A program made the translations under genes and the position numbers. Under the pieces are notes generated by a model. That model was given only the letters and a program-made list of their open reading frames with translations. It did no database searches and had not been told where the DNA came from. DNA of 64,000 nucleotides from Eonycteris spelaea (lineage: Eukaryota; Chordata; Mammalia; Chiroptera; Pteropodidae): the NCBI GenBank assembly GCA_003508835.1, contig PUFA01000105.1, positions 2,356,001 through 2,420,000 of the forward strand, written 5' to 3'. Positions 39,475-50,919 of the stretch are shown piece after piece; position 1 is the first letter of the stretch; each line of letters opens with the position of its first letter.

Positions 39475-41630
39475 CATTATGTAACTGTACGCTATTCCTG
39501 TAAGTATAAAATATATTTAATGTCTAACGTTTTCCTGACCGCCAGACTATATTTTTTTAAAAACCCAGTCTGTATGTTAACCACAGATCTGTTTTCTTTT
39601 GAACATTAAGTTAAGTCGACATCCTTCTCTTCTGTGTCTTGCTTAACTTTTCCATAATGTGCTTTTACCCTTTAGAACGAAATCTCTTCTGTTGAACGCA
39701 TTGGGAAAGCCTAACTTTCAGGCTAGCTGGGGGTCCCCATGCCCCCTGAAGTCATCTGACCCTGCTCTGCATGTGGACAGATGTCGTCCCACTAGAAAAG
39801 TTGTCCCTTAGATTCAACACCTTTCAAGACACATTAGCTCAGCCAATGGTTATGCTAAGCAGCCGTTTGCTGTCCCGTAAGTTATGAATCATTTCCCGCC
39901 TCCAAAGATGATTCCCCTTGCGGACAGAAAGTGCTTCCATATTTAAAGAGGTAGTTTTACTCTCATGGAGGAATTTAGAGACAGTCCAGCTCCACTCTCT
40001 TCCTCCTACTACTGCTCCTCTCCCCATCCCTTCTGGCAAAAAGAAAGTTTTTCTCCTAGAATCATCAGCAACACGAGTCGTGTTGCATCTAGCAGAACCA
40101 GGACCCACCGAACAATTCACCCTCAGTAAGAGCACACTCTTTCCTTTGAATAAAAGCACTGCATTAACCCTTCGATCAGATAAACGGAATGTGTTTTCCA
40201 TGTACTCTACACCTGTTCCCGTGAGAAAAACCGCTCCGAGCACTTCACAACGTTGTCACCGTGTACCCTAAGGATCGGAATTCAAGTGACCACACCCCGA
40301 AAAGAGGGGAAAGCTGGCTTCATCTTCATTCAGTGACGAACAAGGAGGGGAATGTACATTCACTGATCAAGGCCATTCTTGGCCGATGGTCGAGCAACTT
40401 GTATGGCACTGACTGACCAGCTGTGTAGAATGTCAAGCATGTTCTATACCACATGGTTGACGCTGAGCTCCACTGAACGAGATAAACTAAATAAACAAGG
40501 GATCAAGGGACCATGGAAAGGAAAGGAGTGGAAAGGAGGTGAGAGTAGGGAAGAGAGGGGAAGGAGATAAAATGAAAAAAAAGGAAGGAAAGAAGGAAAG
40601 AAAGAATAAAGGGGAAAAGTTAACTGAGAATATCCATTTTTAAATGAACAAGTGCTGATAGCACCTCTCTTAATACTACTAAAACAAACTCCCTTTTCAG
40701 TAATGCCTCTTTTTTTTTTTTAATAATTTCTTTTTAAAGAGGAGGAAAAGAGAGAAATAGTTCCTCCAGAGAGAAGAGTGAAGCCAACTCTCAGAACCAA
40801 TGGGCTAGATTTTTGTCTTAAGTAATTCTGTGGTCAAGATCCCCTAAGGTGATACCAAATCACTTCCTCATTTCCTTTAACACTGGAAAGACTGTGTAAT
40901 GTCCTCTTGTCAGCTCTCTCGGGTCCTGGATTCTTCTACCAGGATAGCCAGGAAACGACCTTTGACACCCCCTGAAACGAGGCTTTCTGCTGGATTGTCG
41001 TCCCTTAGCCTCAGATCCCACAGCACCCACAGAGAGGGGACCCCAACACAGACACATACACAGGGCACAAGCACACACATCCACGCACACACACGCGAGG
41101 CATGGTAGTATCATAAATTAAAATAATAATAATAATTTTGAGCAAAATTTTCTCATTTTCTAAACTAATCCCCGGTTCTCAGCTAGGCCTTTAAAAATAT
41201 CCTCTAATAAGTTATCGCACCTTCCATTCTGAGGAAGGAACAAACACAGAGACAAATATGGTTCCCTCCTCTTTGTCACCTTTTCTTTTCATTTTTTTTA
41301 ATAGCTGCAAACTTGCAAAACCTCTGCCTCCTAAACCAGGTAGTACTGAGATTCTATTTTAGCACCTTCTGGGATGACAGGATTCCAAGCATGTAATAAA
41401 AATAAATCTCCATTAATAGCTGGTCTTTGGCAGCTGAGAGTTCCTGGTCTCTTTCGTTGAGTCACCCAGCTCGGGTGTGACTTCTACTTTGGGCACAGCT
41501 GTGAATAAATAAGACCCTTAATCATTAGACTGCATCAGAAAGAGATTGTTCCATAGTTCTGAGCTTCAGTGATTTTTTTTTTTGGACCCTTTATAAATTG
41601 AAGTTGGTCTTCTGAGTGAATTGTTCAGAC
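39475..41630. other. Intron 1, unassigned
   Basis: Long frames on both strands overlap at 39839-40271 (134 codons minus, 117 codons plus), without known domains. The purine tract at 40495 and a CA-rich patch near 41050-41095 are the only low-complexity parts. Confidence 0.5.
40495..40618 (+). repeat. Purine-rich low-complexity tract
   Basis: About 120 bases almost free of C and low in T: GGAAAGGAGTGG units, then AAGGAAGGAAAGAAGG units. Confidence 0.85.
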
Positions 41631-41635
41631 AGTTC

Positions 41636-41650
41636 AAGACTGACCCAGTG
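41636..41650 (+). repeat. Left target-site duplication of the hybrid SINE
   Basis: The 15-mer AAGACTGACCCAGTG is repeated exactly at 41891-41905, just after the SINE tail. Confidence 0.95.
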
Positions 41651-41857
41651 TTGGACGTGGCTCCATAGTGTAGTGGTTAGCACGTCTGCTTTACATGCAG
41701 AAGGTCCTGGGTTCATGCCCCAATGAAGCCATGGTCCATGGTCTATGTCCATGCCATACTGAACAAGCCCAATGTTCAGATCTCAGAAGCTAAGCAAGGT
41801 TGGGCCTGGTTAGTACTTGGATGGGAGACCACCTAGGAAGACCAGGTGCTGCAGGCA

Positions 41858-41890
<33 letters not shown>
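41651..41890 (+). mobile_element. tRNA-Val/5S rRNA hybrid SINE (MEG-TR type)
   Basis: The element starts with eight extra bases, then a tRNA-Val-like unit at 41659-41731. Its acceptor stem pairs with one mismatch, its anticodon stem is intact with loop TTTACAT (anticodon TAC), and A-box and B-box sequences are recognisable. A short linker leads to a 5S rRNA-like unit at 41741-41855 that keeps the internal promoter, including TTGGATGGGAGACC. The tail is (AAT)n at 41857-41890. The element is flanked by a perfect 15-bp duplication, AAGACTGACCCAGTG, at 41636-41650 and 41891-41905. This architecture matches the hybrid SINE described from fruit bats. The perfect duplication implies a fairly recent insertion. 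It lies antisense to CPE. Confidence 0.93.
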
Positions 41891-41892
<2 letters not shown>

Positions 41893-41905
41893 GACTGACC
41901 CAGTG
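41891..41905 (+). repeat. Right target-site duplication of the hybrid SINE
   Basis: This is an exact copy of the 15-mer at 41636-41650. It directly follows the AAT-repeat tail. Confidence 0.95.
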
Positions 41906-42214
41906 ATTTCTTTAAAATTGATTAATTCAAGAGGTTTGTATGATTGACAAACAAAAGTGTTTCAGAAAGAGGGGCAACTGGTACACAGTCCTAAAATTAT
42001 GTGTACTTAGTAATACTGAGGCCATAATAAAATTGTATGAAACTCAGTAACATGAAGTTTACCAGATTAGCATAAGGTCTAAATAAACTATAGTATTTAG
42101 AAATTAGAAAAGTTTGGCCTCAGAGATTTACAGCAATCCTTGGTACCTAAGGAAACCAATAAAACTCATTCATGGTAGGTGAAAATATTGTGAGGGAGGG
42201 TGATTTTTTAAAAG

Positions 42215-42850
42215 AACAGTCTTTTCGATAAATGGTGTTAGGACAACTGAATACCCACATGCAAAAGAAGAGCATTGGACCCCCGTACAAAAATTACCTC
42301 AAAATGGACTGAAGACCTAAGTATAAAACTCTTAGAAGAAAACGTAGGTATAAAATCTTCTTCGTTTGAGGATTACCACCAATGGTTTCTTAGACATGAT
42401 ACCAAAAGTACAAGGAAGGAAAAAGAAAAGAAAAAAGAAATGAATAGGATTAGTTCAAAAAAAAAATGTTAGTGCTTCAGAGTCTACCATCAAGAAAGTG
42501 AAAAGAAAATCCACAGAGTAGGAGAAAAGTTTTCCAAATCAGGTGTCCGTGAAGGAACTCGATTGCAGAATATGTAAAGAACTCTTACGACTCAACGATA
42601 AGAAGAAAAATAGCCCATAGAAACTGGGCAAAAGATTTGAAAACACATTTCTCCAAAGAAGACATACATATGGCCAAGAAACACATGAAAAGATGCTTAA
42701 AATCATTAGCCACTAGAGAAGTACATATCCAAGCCACCATGAGATACCACTTCACATCTAGTGGGATGGCCATCATGAAAATAACAGAAAATAACAAGTT
42801 TGGGAGGATGTAGATAAACTGGAGCCTAGCTACATTGGTGATGTACAGTA
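42215..42850 (+). mobile_element. L1 ORF2 3' fragment
   Basis: CGATAAATGGTGTTAGGACA, AAATGGACTGAAGACCTAAG, AACTGGGCAAAAGATTTGAA and TGAGATACCACTTCACATCT come from the C-terminal third of L1 ORF2, with stops and small gaps. The 3' UTR is missing. Confidence 0.88.
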
Positions 42851-42854
42851 AGGT

Positions 42855-44450
42855 CTAGACACAAAGCATGCTGTGGTTATTCTCTGAACACTCCCTTGGA
42901 ACCCGCTCTCAGAGAGGCTAGTGTTATAACTTTAATGAATGCTACCACTCCTTCTAGGATCCTCTCTTCGTCGCTACTGGCGAAGATCCAGGCCAAGTAG
43001 GCACCACGTCTTCCCCAGGGGCCTCTTGGCATCCTTCATGAATGGCCCCTCCTCCATTCTTTAATCTCAGACTTCACTTTGTATTTCCCTTACGGTACTC
43101 GCCGTATTGTTTTACTCGTGTTCTGATATACGAAACATCCTCGTAATCGTTTTAAAAACACACCCCTATATGGTGTGTGGACACATAATGGGAGAAAATC
43201 AACTGGGTTCCTTTTTAGGCACAGCAAAAGTAATATGATCATGTACAGGTGTTTATTTAGGCAGATACATTTGTAAAACAGGAGTAAGCTCAAAGGTAAA
43301 GTCCTTTAGTTCCTAGGGTCAGAGCCGAGAATTATGAATTACTTCGCTGTATGAGGCAGTGACTGACATGGAACGTCTCAGTCATCGATTAGTTAAAACC
43401 ACCAATGCCTGCAACACTTATTTTTAACACCTCAGTGTGTGCCACCCAGCGTCCCTTCTCTAACAGAGCTGTATCTTTAAATACTGCTAATGCCAGATGG
43501 TCTCCTCAATAAAAAAAAAAAAAAAAAAAAGAGCAGGAAGCAACATATTAATGCTACTCAACAAGCGAGCCTGCAGACACTCAACCAATGAAATGAGTCT
43601 TCAGTTACTAAGCCATTCTGTCACCATAGCAACACCTACTTCAGAAAAAAATATTGGATTTTCAAGTAGAATGAGCCACCCAGGTGGCTCCCAATACTCC
43701 AGCGTCCTCTACTCTATGATGATCAGATACTGTAGCGAAAGTAACTGCCTAAAGTCTTTTCACTCATCCCAAATCAGGTCTACCTGAGAAGCCACTTACC
43801 CGTCCATTTAAAAATATTTATTTACACTCAGTTTCTAACCTTCCTGAATCCTAAACATACTCCGTTTAAAGGTATGTACATATGTGTACATGCATGCGCT
43901 TGTAGACTGATAATCCCAAATATAATGGCAAGTGTTAACATCTTAAAAAATTTTCACCAGTGCATTCTCTTATCAGTCTGTTATTAATATTATATCTGAT
44001 TTAAAAAAAATTAACCAAGGAAATAAATAACGTGACAAAGGCCAGACTTATATTCTTATTGGTATCAGCCTTTAAGTTATCTGATATGAATGTTCGAAAT
44101 GACAATTAAATCTTCCTTTTAGGAGTTTTATTTTTAAGCTGAAATAATCTGCCCTAAGGGAGATGATCTTGTTTGGCCTGATGAAAACACAGAGAATCTG
44201 AGATAATGCTTGGAAATAGATTGCAGTCAAGCTATCCTGGGAGGGTAGAAAAGCAGCGTGCTTTGGCAGCAAGGAGAGGGGGTGTCTAAGACCACAGCTC
44301 CCACTCAAATCACATGGGAGGGAAATTACTTCGAAAAACAACGAGAAAGGAAGAAGAAAGGAGCTAGTCCCAGAAGAAGGGGCGCAAATAGGTGTCTGAT
44401 GTGCTGATTTGAGGCATCTAGTTAACAGTGTAACTAATACTATGTACACA
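42855..44450. other. Intron 1, unassigned
   Basis: An A-run lies at 43511-43530. The minus-strand frame of 138 codons at 44072-44488 overlaps a MIR and shows no domain. Confidence 0.5.
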
Positions 44451-44454
44451 TATG

Positions 44455-44625
44455 TTCTAATCTTGGTTTTGCCTATGATGTGAAACAAATCACTTATCTC
44501 TCTACGCCTTAGTTTCCTGATATGTAGGTTGAGGATAATAATCGTACCAACCCTATAAGAGCTGAAGATGAGATGAGTTCAGCCTTTAAACAGTGTGCGG
44601 CATATACTAAGCATTATACAAGCAT
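44455..44625 (-). mobile_element. MIR SINE
   Basis: GTGAAACAAATCACTTATCT, CGCCTTAGTTTCCTGATATG and AACAGTGTGCGGCATA are reverse MIR. Confidence 0.75.
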
Positions 44626-44629
44626 GAGC

Positions 44630-46385
44630 AAAAAATAAAAAATTAAATGCCTATTACCTTCACAATATTGAAATATTTTTGTTTAGCCTTTCTATGTCAC
44701 ATCTACACTTTATTTTCTACCTTATTTCTACGGTTTTTAATACTTTTTGTTTTGACGTTTGCTTCGCTTTCTTCTTTTATAAATGATGTTGCGGTGTGTG
44801 TCTGAATCTCTTGAACCATCTTTATTATCTTAACTTCTTATGTGACGTTGCTGACATCTGACGGCTCACGTTCTAAGAGCCATCTCAAGGCAGGTGGCAG
44901 AAGTTACAACAGAGAGACCGTGGTGAGTCTGACACAGCATCTCCTTCCTCACGTAAGATCCCTCAGCCCAGTTACCATGGCTGCGAGAACTAATTCGGGG
45001 AGTGAAAACCTCACTACGCAAAGAAGACACGTGATTATCGGAAATGCATATTTTCATGAAAATTCTGCTATATTAGAAATTCACACACACACACACACGC
45101 GCACGCGCGCACACACACACTTTTTTTCTTTTGAAAGGTGAAAAAAGAGGGGAAAATAAAAGGAACATCTTTGGGGTGCCTCCTTTTTATGAGGAGGGGG
45201 AAAATGCCCTTCCTTTTGTAAGGAGAAAAAAAAGTAGCAATGGTCTTAGAATAACTGACTGGATAAAAGTGAATCTAGCTTTTTATTCACTTACGACAAG
45301 GAAGGATTCCTCTTCATATTAGAATTAGCCCAGTCCTCTGGCTTGTACCTGCAGGATTGAGCTGTCACAAACCTGCCACTAGAAGGTTCCTTTAGTTCTC
45401 CTTCTGAAGTGCTTTGGGCATCTAGGCCTTGCACGTGCCCAGTTGGCATTCTCCGAGATTTAAAAAACATTTCCCAAGAGTCCTGTCCAATTTCCTATAT
45501 GCGAAATATCACGTAATACCTTTGAACGATCTACAACACACAGGCATTCACAATTTCAAGTTTCATCCTAAGCTGTCTGTTCGGTTTTTAAGCTGAGAAT
45601 GTGACTTAACAGAAAGCAAGAAACAAGATGAAACTTGATCCACCCTCTTTTCTTTTTATTCGAATCCAAGTAAGAGAACTTGGAAAGCAACCCCCAAAAT
45701 GTCACGTTTTATTAGTCTGGCAAAGAAATGACTGCTAATAAAACCTGCCCAATCAGATCATTACAGTATATCATTCACTGACCTTCAACACACATAGAAC
45801 TTTCTGCCTGGTCCCCTCTTTCTGATCTTGCACTCGATTAGGCTCCCGGACTCCCACTCTCTTTAACGCCCAAAGTTCATGACTATGCACATATCAAATG
45901 GCGAGTTAAGGCAATTGTCTGAATAATTCAGACCAAATACTTTCACCTGAAATAATATGATAATCGAAGGGAAGTTATTTTGCCCAGAATTCACTGTGAC
46001 ATTATCTCAAGTGTTTTCATTGTATTACTAACCCATTTCCTGCTCATGAGAACACACCCTCTCACTCAGACATCAACCTGAAGAGTCTTGCTTTTTTTTT
46101 TTTTTTTTTGGCTTAGCCATATCCTGACTATGTATTATCAACAGAATTTACCATCTAATCATCTTGGTAGAGTTTCTTAAGTGGTAAAAAAATAAAATTT
46201 CAACCACATATATTTCATATGTATTCTTAAATTCTTATAATAATGCGTACGACTGGTTTCTGTACAATAATTTAAGGGAGTGCTTTATTCCAAGCATAGT
46301 TCCTATACATAGTTATTCTTTTTCATATAGGCTATGAATTAGATAGGGAATAGAACATCGATAATTCCTATACATAACGTTCATA
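44630..46385. other. Intron 1, unassigned
   Basis: Contains the CA microsatellite at 45082 and a T-run at 46091-46109. Nothing else is recognised. Confidence 0.5.
45082..45120 (+). repeat. (CA)n microsatellite with CG insert
   Basis: CA units broken by GCGCACGCGCGC in the middle. A long alternating purine/pyrimidine tract. Confidence 0.95.
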
Positions 46386-46390
46386 TGTTT

Positions 46391-46970
46391 TATAGACCCA
46401 GCAATTCCACCTGTGGGGACTCACCTGAAGAAATCCAAGAAGAGAATTCAGAAAGATACATCCAACCCCATGCTCTCTGCACTAGGTGTAATAGCCAAGA
46501 TGTGGATGTGCGCTAAGTGCCCGCCTGGGGCTCTTTCTTACATGGCGCTGGTGGCAATGGACACGGTAGAGCCCACGGTCGTGTAAAAACCCATTCATGA
46601 ACCTTCACAGCCCGTCTAGTCATAATTTCTAAAAACGGAAAATAACTTAATGGCCATCGGCAGTTGAAAAAGAGAAACCGTGGTATAGTCATAGGGCTAT
46701 AACAAGGAGCAAGTATCGATACATGTCAGTACACGGATGACTCTCAAAGGCCTTGTGTTTAAAAAGTGGTCTCAAAAGATTACATCCAGTACGATTCCAT
46801 TTATATGACGTTTGGAATAGGCAAAATGACGTGACTAGAGAACAGACCAATGGATACTAGCGATTAGGAGTGGGAGGAGGCTGTAACTATGAGGGAGTTT
46901 TGGGGGTGATGAAACGGTTCTATAGCCTGACTATGGTGGTTGCCATAAAAATCTATACATAAAAACACAT
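46391..46970 (+). mobile_element. L1 3' end
   Basis: CCCAGCAATTCCACCTGTGG, TAATAGCCAAGATGTGGATG, TGGTATAGTCATAGGGCT and AGATTACATCCAGTACGATT mark an old L1 3' end. A long AAAAT repeat follows in the tail position. Confidence 0.8.
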
Positions 46971-47060
46971 AAAATAAAATAAAATAAAATAAAATAAAAT
47001 AAAATAAAATAAAATAAAATAAAATAAAATAAAATAAAATAAAATAAAATAAAATAAAAA
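46971..47060 (+). repeat. (AAAAT)n pentanucleotide repeat
   Basis: Seventeen or so perfect AAAAT units over 90 bp. It lies just beyond the L1 3' end at 46391-46970 and probably grew from that element's A-rich tail. Phe/Ile/Leu/Tyr-rich minus-strand frames here are artefacts. Confidence 0.97.
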
Positions 47061-47064
47061 ATGC

Positions 47065-48735
47065 AATACAATACAATAAAAAGAGAGAAGGAAAGAAGAA
47101 ACTTTGTGCTGATTGTTAGTTTGAAAAAAATCAAAACAAATATGTGATCTTCTTAACCACAGATAACTTTTTTTCACTTAAAATTTAATGTCAATACATG
47201 AATGGGTCTACACAAGTACTGTTTTTTAAAAGGAAACCTTACCGATTTCAGTTATTTATATTCTGACCTCCAACAACTCATGATTCCTTCTGCATGGCTC
47301 ACACGGCCCTCAAACCACAGCATCCTCCCAAGGCCCTCTCCCAGAGCTTACATCCTCCTGGGACCAAGGCCTGACTCAGGGATCTCAGACTTTACTGTAA
47401 GTCATCAGTGAGGTGGGAGATGTCTGGCTTACATTTCCCAAACACTGCCCGTGTGTATTCTAGGAAGCGCTGTGGAACAGTGCACATGTGATCCTCGTTA
47501 GCAGGTCCTCACATATGGTAACTGACATGTAACTGGCCATCCTAGGACAGCCTCTGGTTTTGCCGGTGCTCATCCTGAAATGAGATTTCTAAGTAATCTA
47601 CTCCACAATGCATCACGGAGCACAGCAGATTCTGCTGACGTCTCCATCACCACTTCTGTAATCCCCGAAGTTTCCCCTAAACCGCCAGCCAGCCATTAAG
47701 TCTTTCTCGTCTCTGACTCACCACGCAGCCTCTGAAAATGTTCCCCTCCTTTTTTTATTCAATTTGGCCAATTCCTCAGCCCAGGCCTCAAAAGAGATCC
47801 TCAGAGCAGTCTTTCAACAAAAGCCTGTTTCTTCCTAGAGAGTGGATTCTACTGCCAAGAAAAATAATATTCTCCGTATATACTTACAGTATGCTAAAGG
47901 GATTTATTTCTCTCCTTTCCTGATTTTTTGCCACTCGACACACTCCCTCACCACCCCAGGCCCTGTCCGTCACCTCCAGCATGCCCATACCCGTTTACAA
48001 CATATGGTCTGGAAACTGCTCTCAGGAATTGGAAACACACTGAGAAGCTACATTCCTGTAAACTCCCTCACAGACTTCAGTCCATCGAAATAGCTCATGA
48101 CCCTCAATGTCTGCATAAGAAATAGTTATGTTTGTTCCCCCGTCTGTATACATTGCTATGGGAAATAGTCTAAAAAGAATGCCTAACTTCAGGTCAGGAA
48201 ATGGGCCTCCTGGGTTACACAATGCTGGGCAGGGTGTCGAATCTCTGTCTGAAGCTCAATTTAAGCTCGTGCTTAAATGACAGTGGTCTTTTCAGCTAGG
48301 GGGAAAAAAATCTATACTTCTTCTAATGTTTCGCAATTCTATGTAATACTAATGAAGATTGGGTTTAACATTAGGAGTAATTCCAAATAATTTCCCCTAA
48401 TCAAAAACCTATAATTGGAAAAATTAGTTAAATACTAAATGTTTCCACATAGTGAATTTCTTTCCCGAAAGCATCTGACAAGCTACATGATCATTATTCG
48501 AGCATTAGACAGACGCAGCTGGAGGAAGGTTCTGGAGTGTCTGTCAGTGCAGGAGAAAAGCTGTGAGCTGCGTTCTCCTTCAATACGCAAAAATACGTGA
48601 CTTTTTTGTTGTTGCTCTTATTTTTGTTGTTATGGTGTTGTTAAACGCAGGTTTTAAAATGAATTATCAAAACAGAACACTACCCGAGCTCTAGTCAACT
48701 GCTGGAAATCGACCTAACAAGATCGAAGCTACCTA
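47065..48735. other. Intron 1, unassigned
   Basis: Moderate base composition, with several 60-80 codon frames that show no domain. No repeat family recognised. Confidence 0.5.
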
Positions 48736-48739
48736 ATTT

Positions 48740-49190
48740 CTTTTTAGTCCATGACTTACGAGAGAGTGTTCGAAAATAGACACCTGGAATATTCCTCCGC
48801 CATAAGAAGAGATGAAATAACTGCCCTTTGCAACCACACGGATGACCTCGAGATAACCATGCTAAGAGAAACAAGCCAGACGTAAAAAGTTGAAAATCAC
48901 ATGACATCACTTACGTGAAGGATATAAACCTAAAAGCACAAATGAACAGGACACACAGAGACTCGTGGACATGGACAATGGACTAGTGGTTACTAGAGGG
49001 TGGGGCAGTGGGGAGGTAGACGGGGTAAAAGGGGTCAAATATGTGGGTGATAGAAAGAAATCTAACCATGGGAGGTGAACACACAGTGTAAATAGATATA
49101 TGCCTCACTGTTAAAGTGTACAGCTGAAACTTATCGGTTTCGTAACCAATGTCACCATGAAAAATTAATTAATTGATTTAAAAAATAGAT
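48740..49190 (+). mobile_element. L1 3' end
   Basis: ACCATGCTAAGAGAAACAAG, ACATCACTTACGTGAAGGAT, GGTTACTAGAGGGTGGGGCA and TTAAAGTGTACAGCTGAAAC belong to an L1 3' end, closing in ATTAATTAATTG and A-rich sequence. Confidence 0.78.
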
Positions 49191-49611
49191 ACCGGGGAGG
49201 GGGGTAAAGTATTGGTAATCAGTTGTTGTTTATTATAATATAATACATATTATATGCATAATATAATCATATGATATATAACATACCCACATATGATATC
49301 ATATACTTAATGCTTAATGTAGTTAATTATAGTTATAATCATTTTGTGTATAATGTAATCGTGTTATATGATATGCTCCATTTACACATAAAGAGGATGT
49401 TATCAGATCTCCACCAACAGTCTTACCCTCCTGGTGAGGGAGGTCAACTCCAAAGGACAACACCCTAAAAACGCATGCTCTCTAACGAGGTGGAAATGTC
49501 ATATGTCATGGAATATAATTGTCTGCCACAACACTCATCGAATACTTACATGTCACCACCATTGGGGACCGTGAAGGAAAAGATACAAGAAAAGTGAATG
49601 ACCTTCTACTG

Positions 49612-49814
49612 CAGCAGTCCCCAAACTTTTTGGCACCAGGGACCGGGGCTCCCATGAGAATCTAATGCCCGATGATGACGTGGGGTGGAGCTGAGGCGGT
49701 GATGCTGGCGCTGGGGAGCGGCTGCAGACACAGATGCCGCTCACCTCCTGCTGTGCGGCCTGGTTCCTCACATGGACCGGTACCAGTCCATGGCCCGAGG
49801 GTTGGGTACCCCTG
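49612..49814 (+). mobile_element. Non-autonomous hAT-type DNA transposon
   Basis: The terminal inverted repeats are CAGCAGTCCCCAAACTTTTT at the left and GAGGGTTGGGTACCCCTG at the right. The inside includes GGCACCAGGGACCGG and GACCGGTACCAGTCCATGGCCC. The flanking octamers TTCTACTG and TTCTGCCT agree at five of eight positions, consistent with a decayed 8-bp hAT duplication. Frames across it on the minus strand (68 and 164 codons) are not genes. Confidence 0.85.
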
Positions 49815-50536
49815 TTCTGCCTGCATAAAATGAAGGCCCCTCCTCCACTTTCCTGCTCCAGTTCCCACCTCCTTCTAAATTCCCTCCCTTGGTAGTCTCT
49901 CTCAACACCCTGAAGAATTTGAGTTAATACCATCATATTAGGTACTTGGTAAAATATGGTGTTTGTTGCTCCTTTTGTCAGTATCTCTTCAATTCGCAGT
50001 ATGTCACTTATACAGCGGAACGTGGTTATTATTTTAAATAAGTACATTAGCTTTATAAAGATAATAACATATACATTAATTAAAAATACACGTCATTTAC
50101 CACCCTCTACTACTCAGAATTGATTTCCAAATGTAAACTGGTTTAAAAGCATTTCTCTCTGATATTTTGAAATGCCTAGTGAATAAAATGTCTTTCGTTT
50201 CCTTGGTAATTTGCTCAACTAGGTGATTTATACCTGTAAAGTTGTTCGTAGGACCTTTGTGATGATAAAGTGTTCTCAGTACCTTGGCCTAGGAACTGAG
50301 AACATCATGGAAAATGTAGTTTGGTCTACAAATGAGAACCTTCTTAGCCTCCTGGATATGTTGGTAGAGGCATGAATGTTTCACTTATGCTACAGGCTTT
50401 ACAGGGCCCGTGAACACATGACTTTTATTCTATGAATCGTGCGGGAAATGCCAGCCAGTCTCACCCAACTGCACATTCAAGAAACACATTCTCATTCCTT
50501 CCCTCGCCCTGTACACACAGGTCAGAGAATTAGAGC

Positions 50537-50915
50537 AACCAAGAGTTCAGATTCAATGTTAGAATAACAACGGCAACAAGGACAAGAGTTTTAAAACTCT
50601 TCAGAAGAAAATATCCGATGTTCCTGACAGCCACAGGAAATGTTTTGAAGATACAATTTGTGCAAATTGAAATGGAGTTGAGAGAGAAGGAGAAACGTTT
50701 CTTGGAACAGAATAAGGTACCCCCAGCACCTGAATCGACTATAAAAAGCATACAGAGAAGTCTAGAAGTGATGGGAAAGATGTTTCAAAAATACGGAAAA
50801 TAATTATCACGTAGTTCATGGTTTTTATAGCTGACGCAAGGCTTGGAGTTGTCCTCGACATCCTGCCCACCAATTCTGACACGCGAGTAAAATTAATATA
50901 CTCTTTTAATAAAGT
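50537..50915 (+). pseudogene. Unidentified open frame, possible processed pseudogene
   Basis: A frame open from about 50541 to a TAA at 50801-50803 encodes about 87 residues if read without a required Met; from the ATG at 50618 it gives 61. The C-terminal part is Lys/Glu-rich and helix-like (MELREKEKRFLEQNK, then a Pro-rich PPAPES and a second helix ending FQKYGK). An AATAAA follows at 50910-50915. I do not recognise the protein. I found no poly(A) tail or flanking duplication. It could be a chance frame, an old retrocopy fragment or part of an unlisted repeat. Confidence 0.2.
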
Positions 50916-50919
50916 GTCT

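Noticed and set aside
39839..40271. Opposed frames of 134 and 117 codons
   Set aside because: Neither strand shows a domain, splice context or a plausible start. They overlap each other fully and look like chance.
41659..41731. Functional tRNA-Val (TAC) gene
   Set aside because: It has mismatches in the acceptor and T stems, an altered B box and direct fusion to the 5S unit inside one duplicated-site insertion.
44072..44488. 138-codon minus-strand frame
   Set aside because: It overlaps a MIR, has no recognisable domain and no exon signals.
46864..47177. Phe/Ile/Leu/Tyr-rich minus-strand frames resembling membrane proteins
   Set aside because: They are translations of the AAAAT repeat.
49553..50047. 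164-codon minus-strand frame
   Set aside because: Most of it crosses the hAT element at 49612-49814. There is no known domain.
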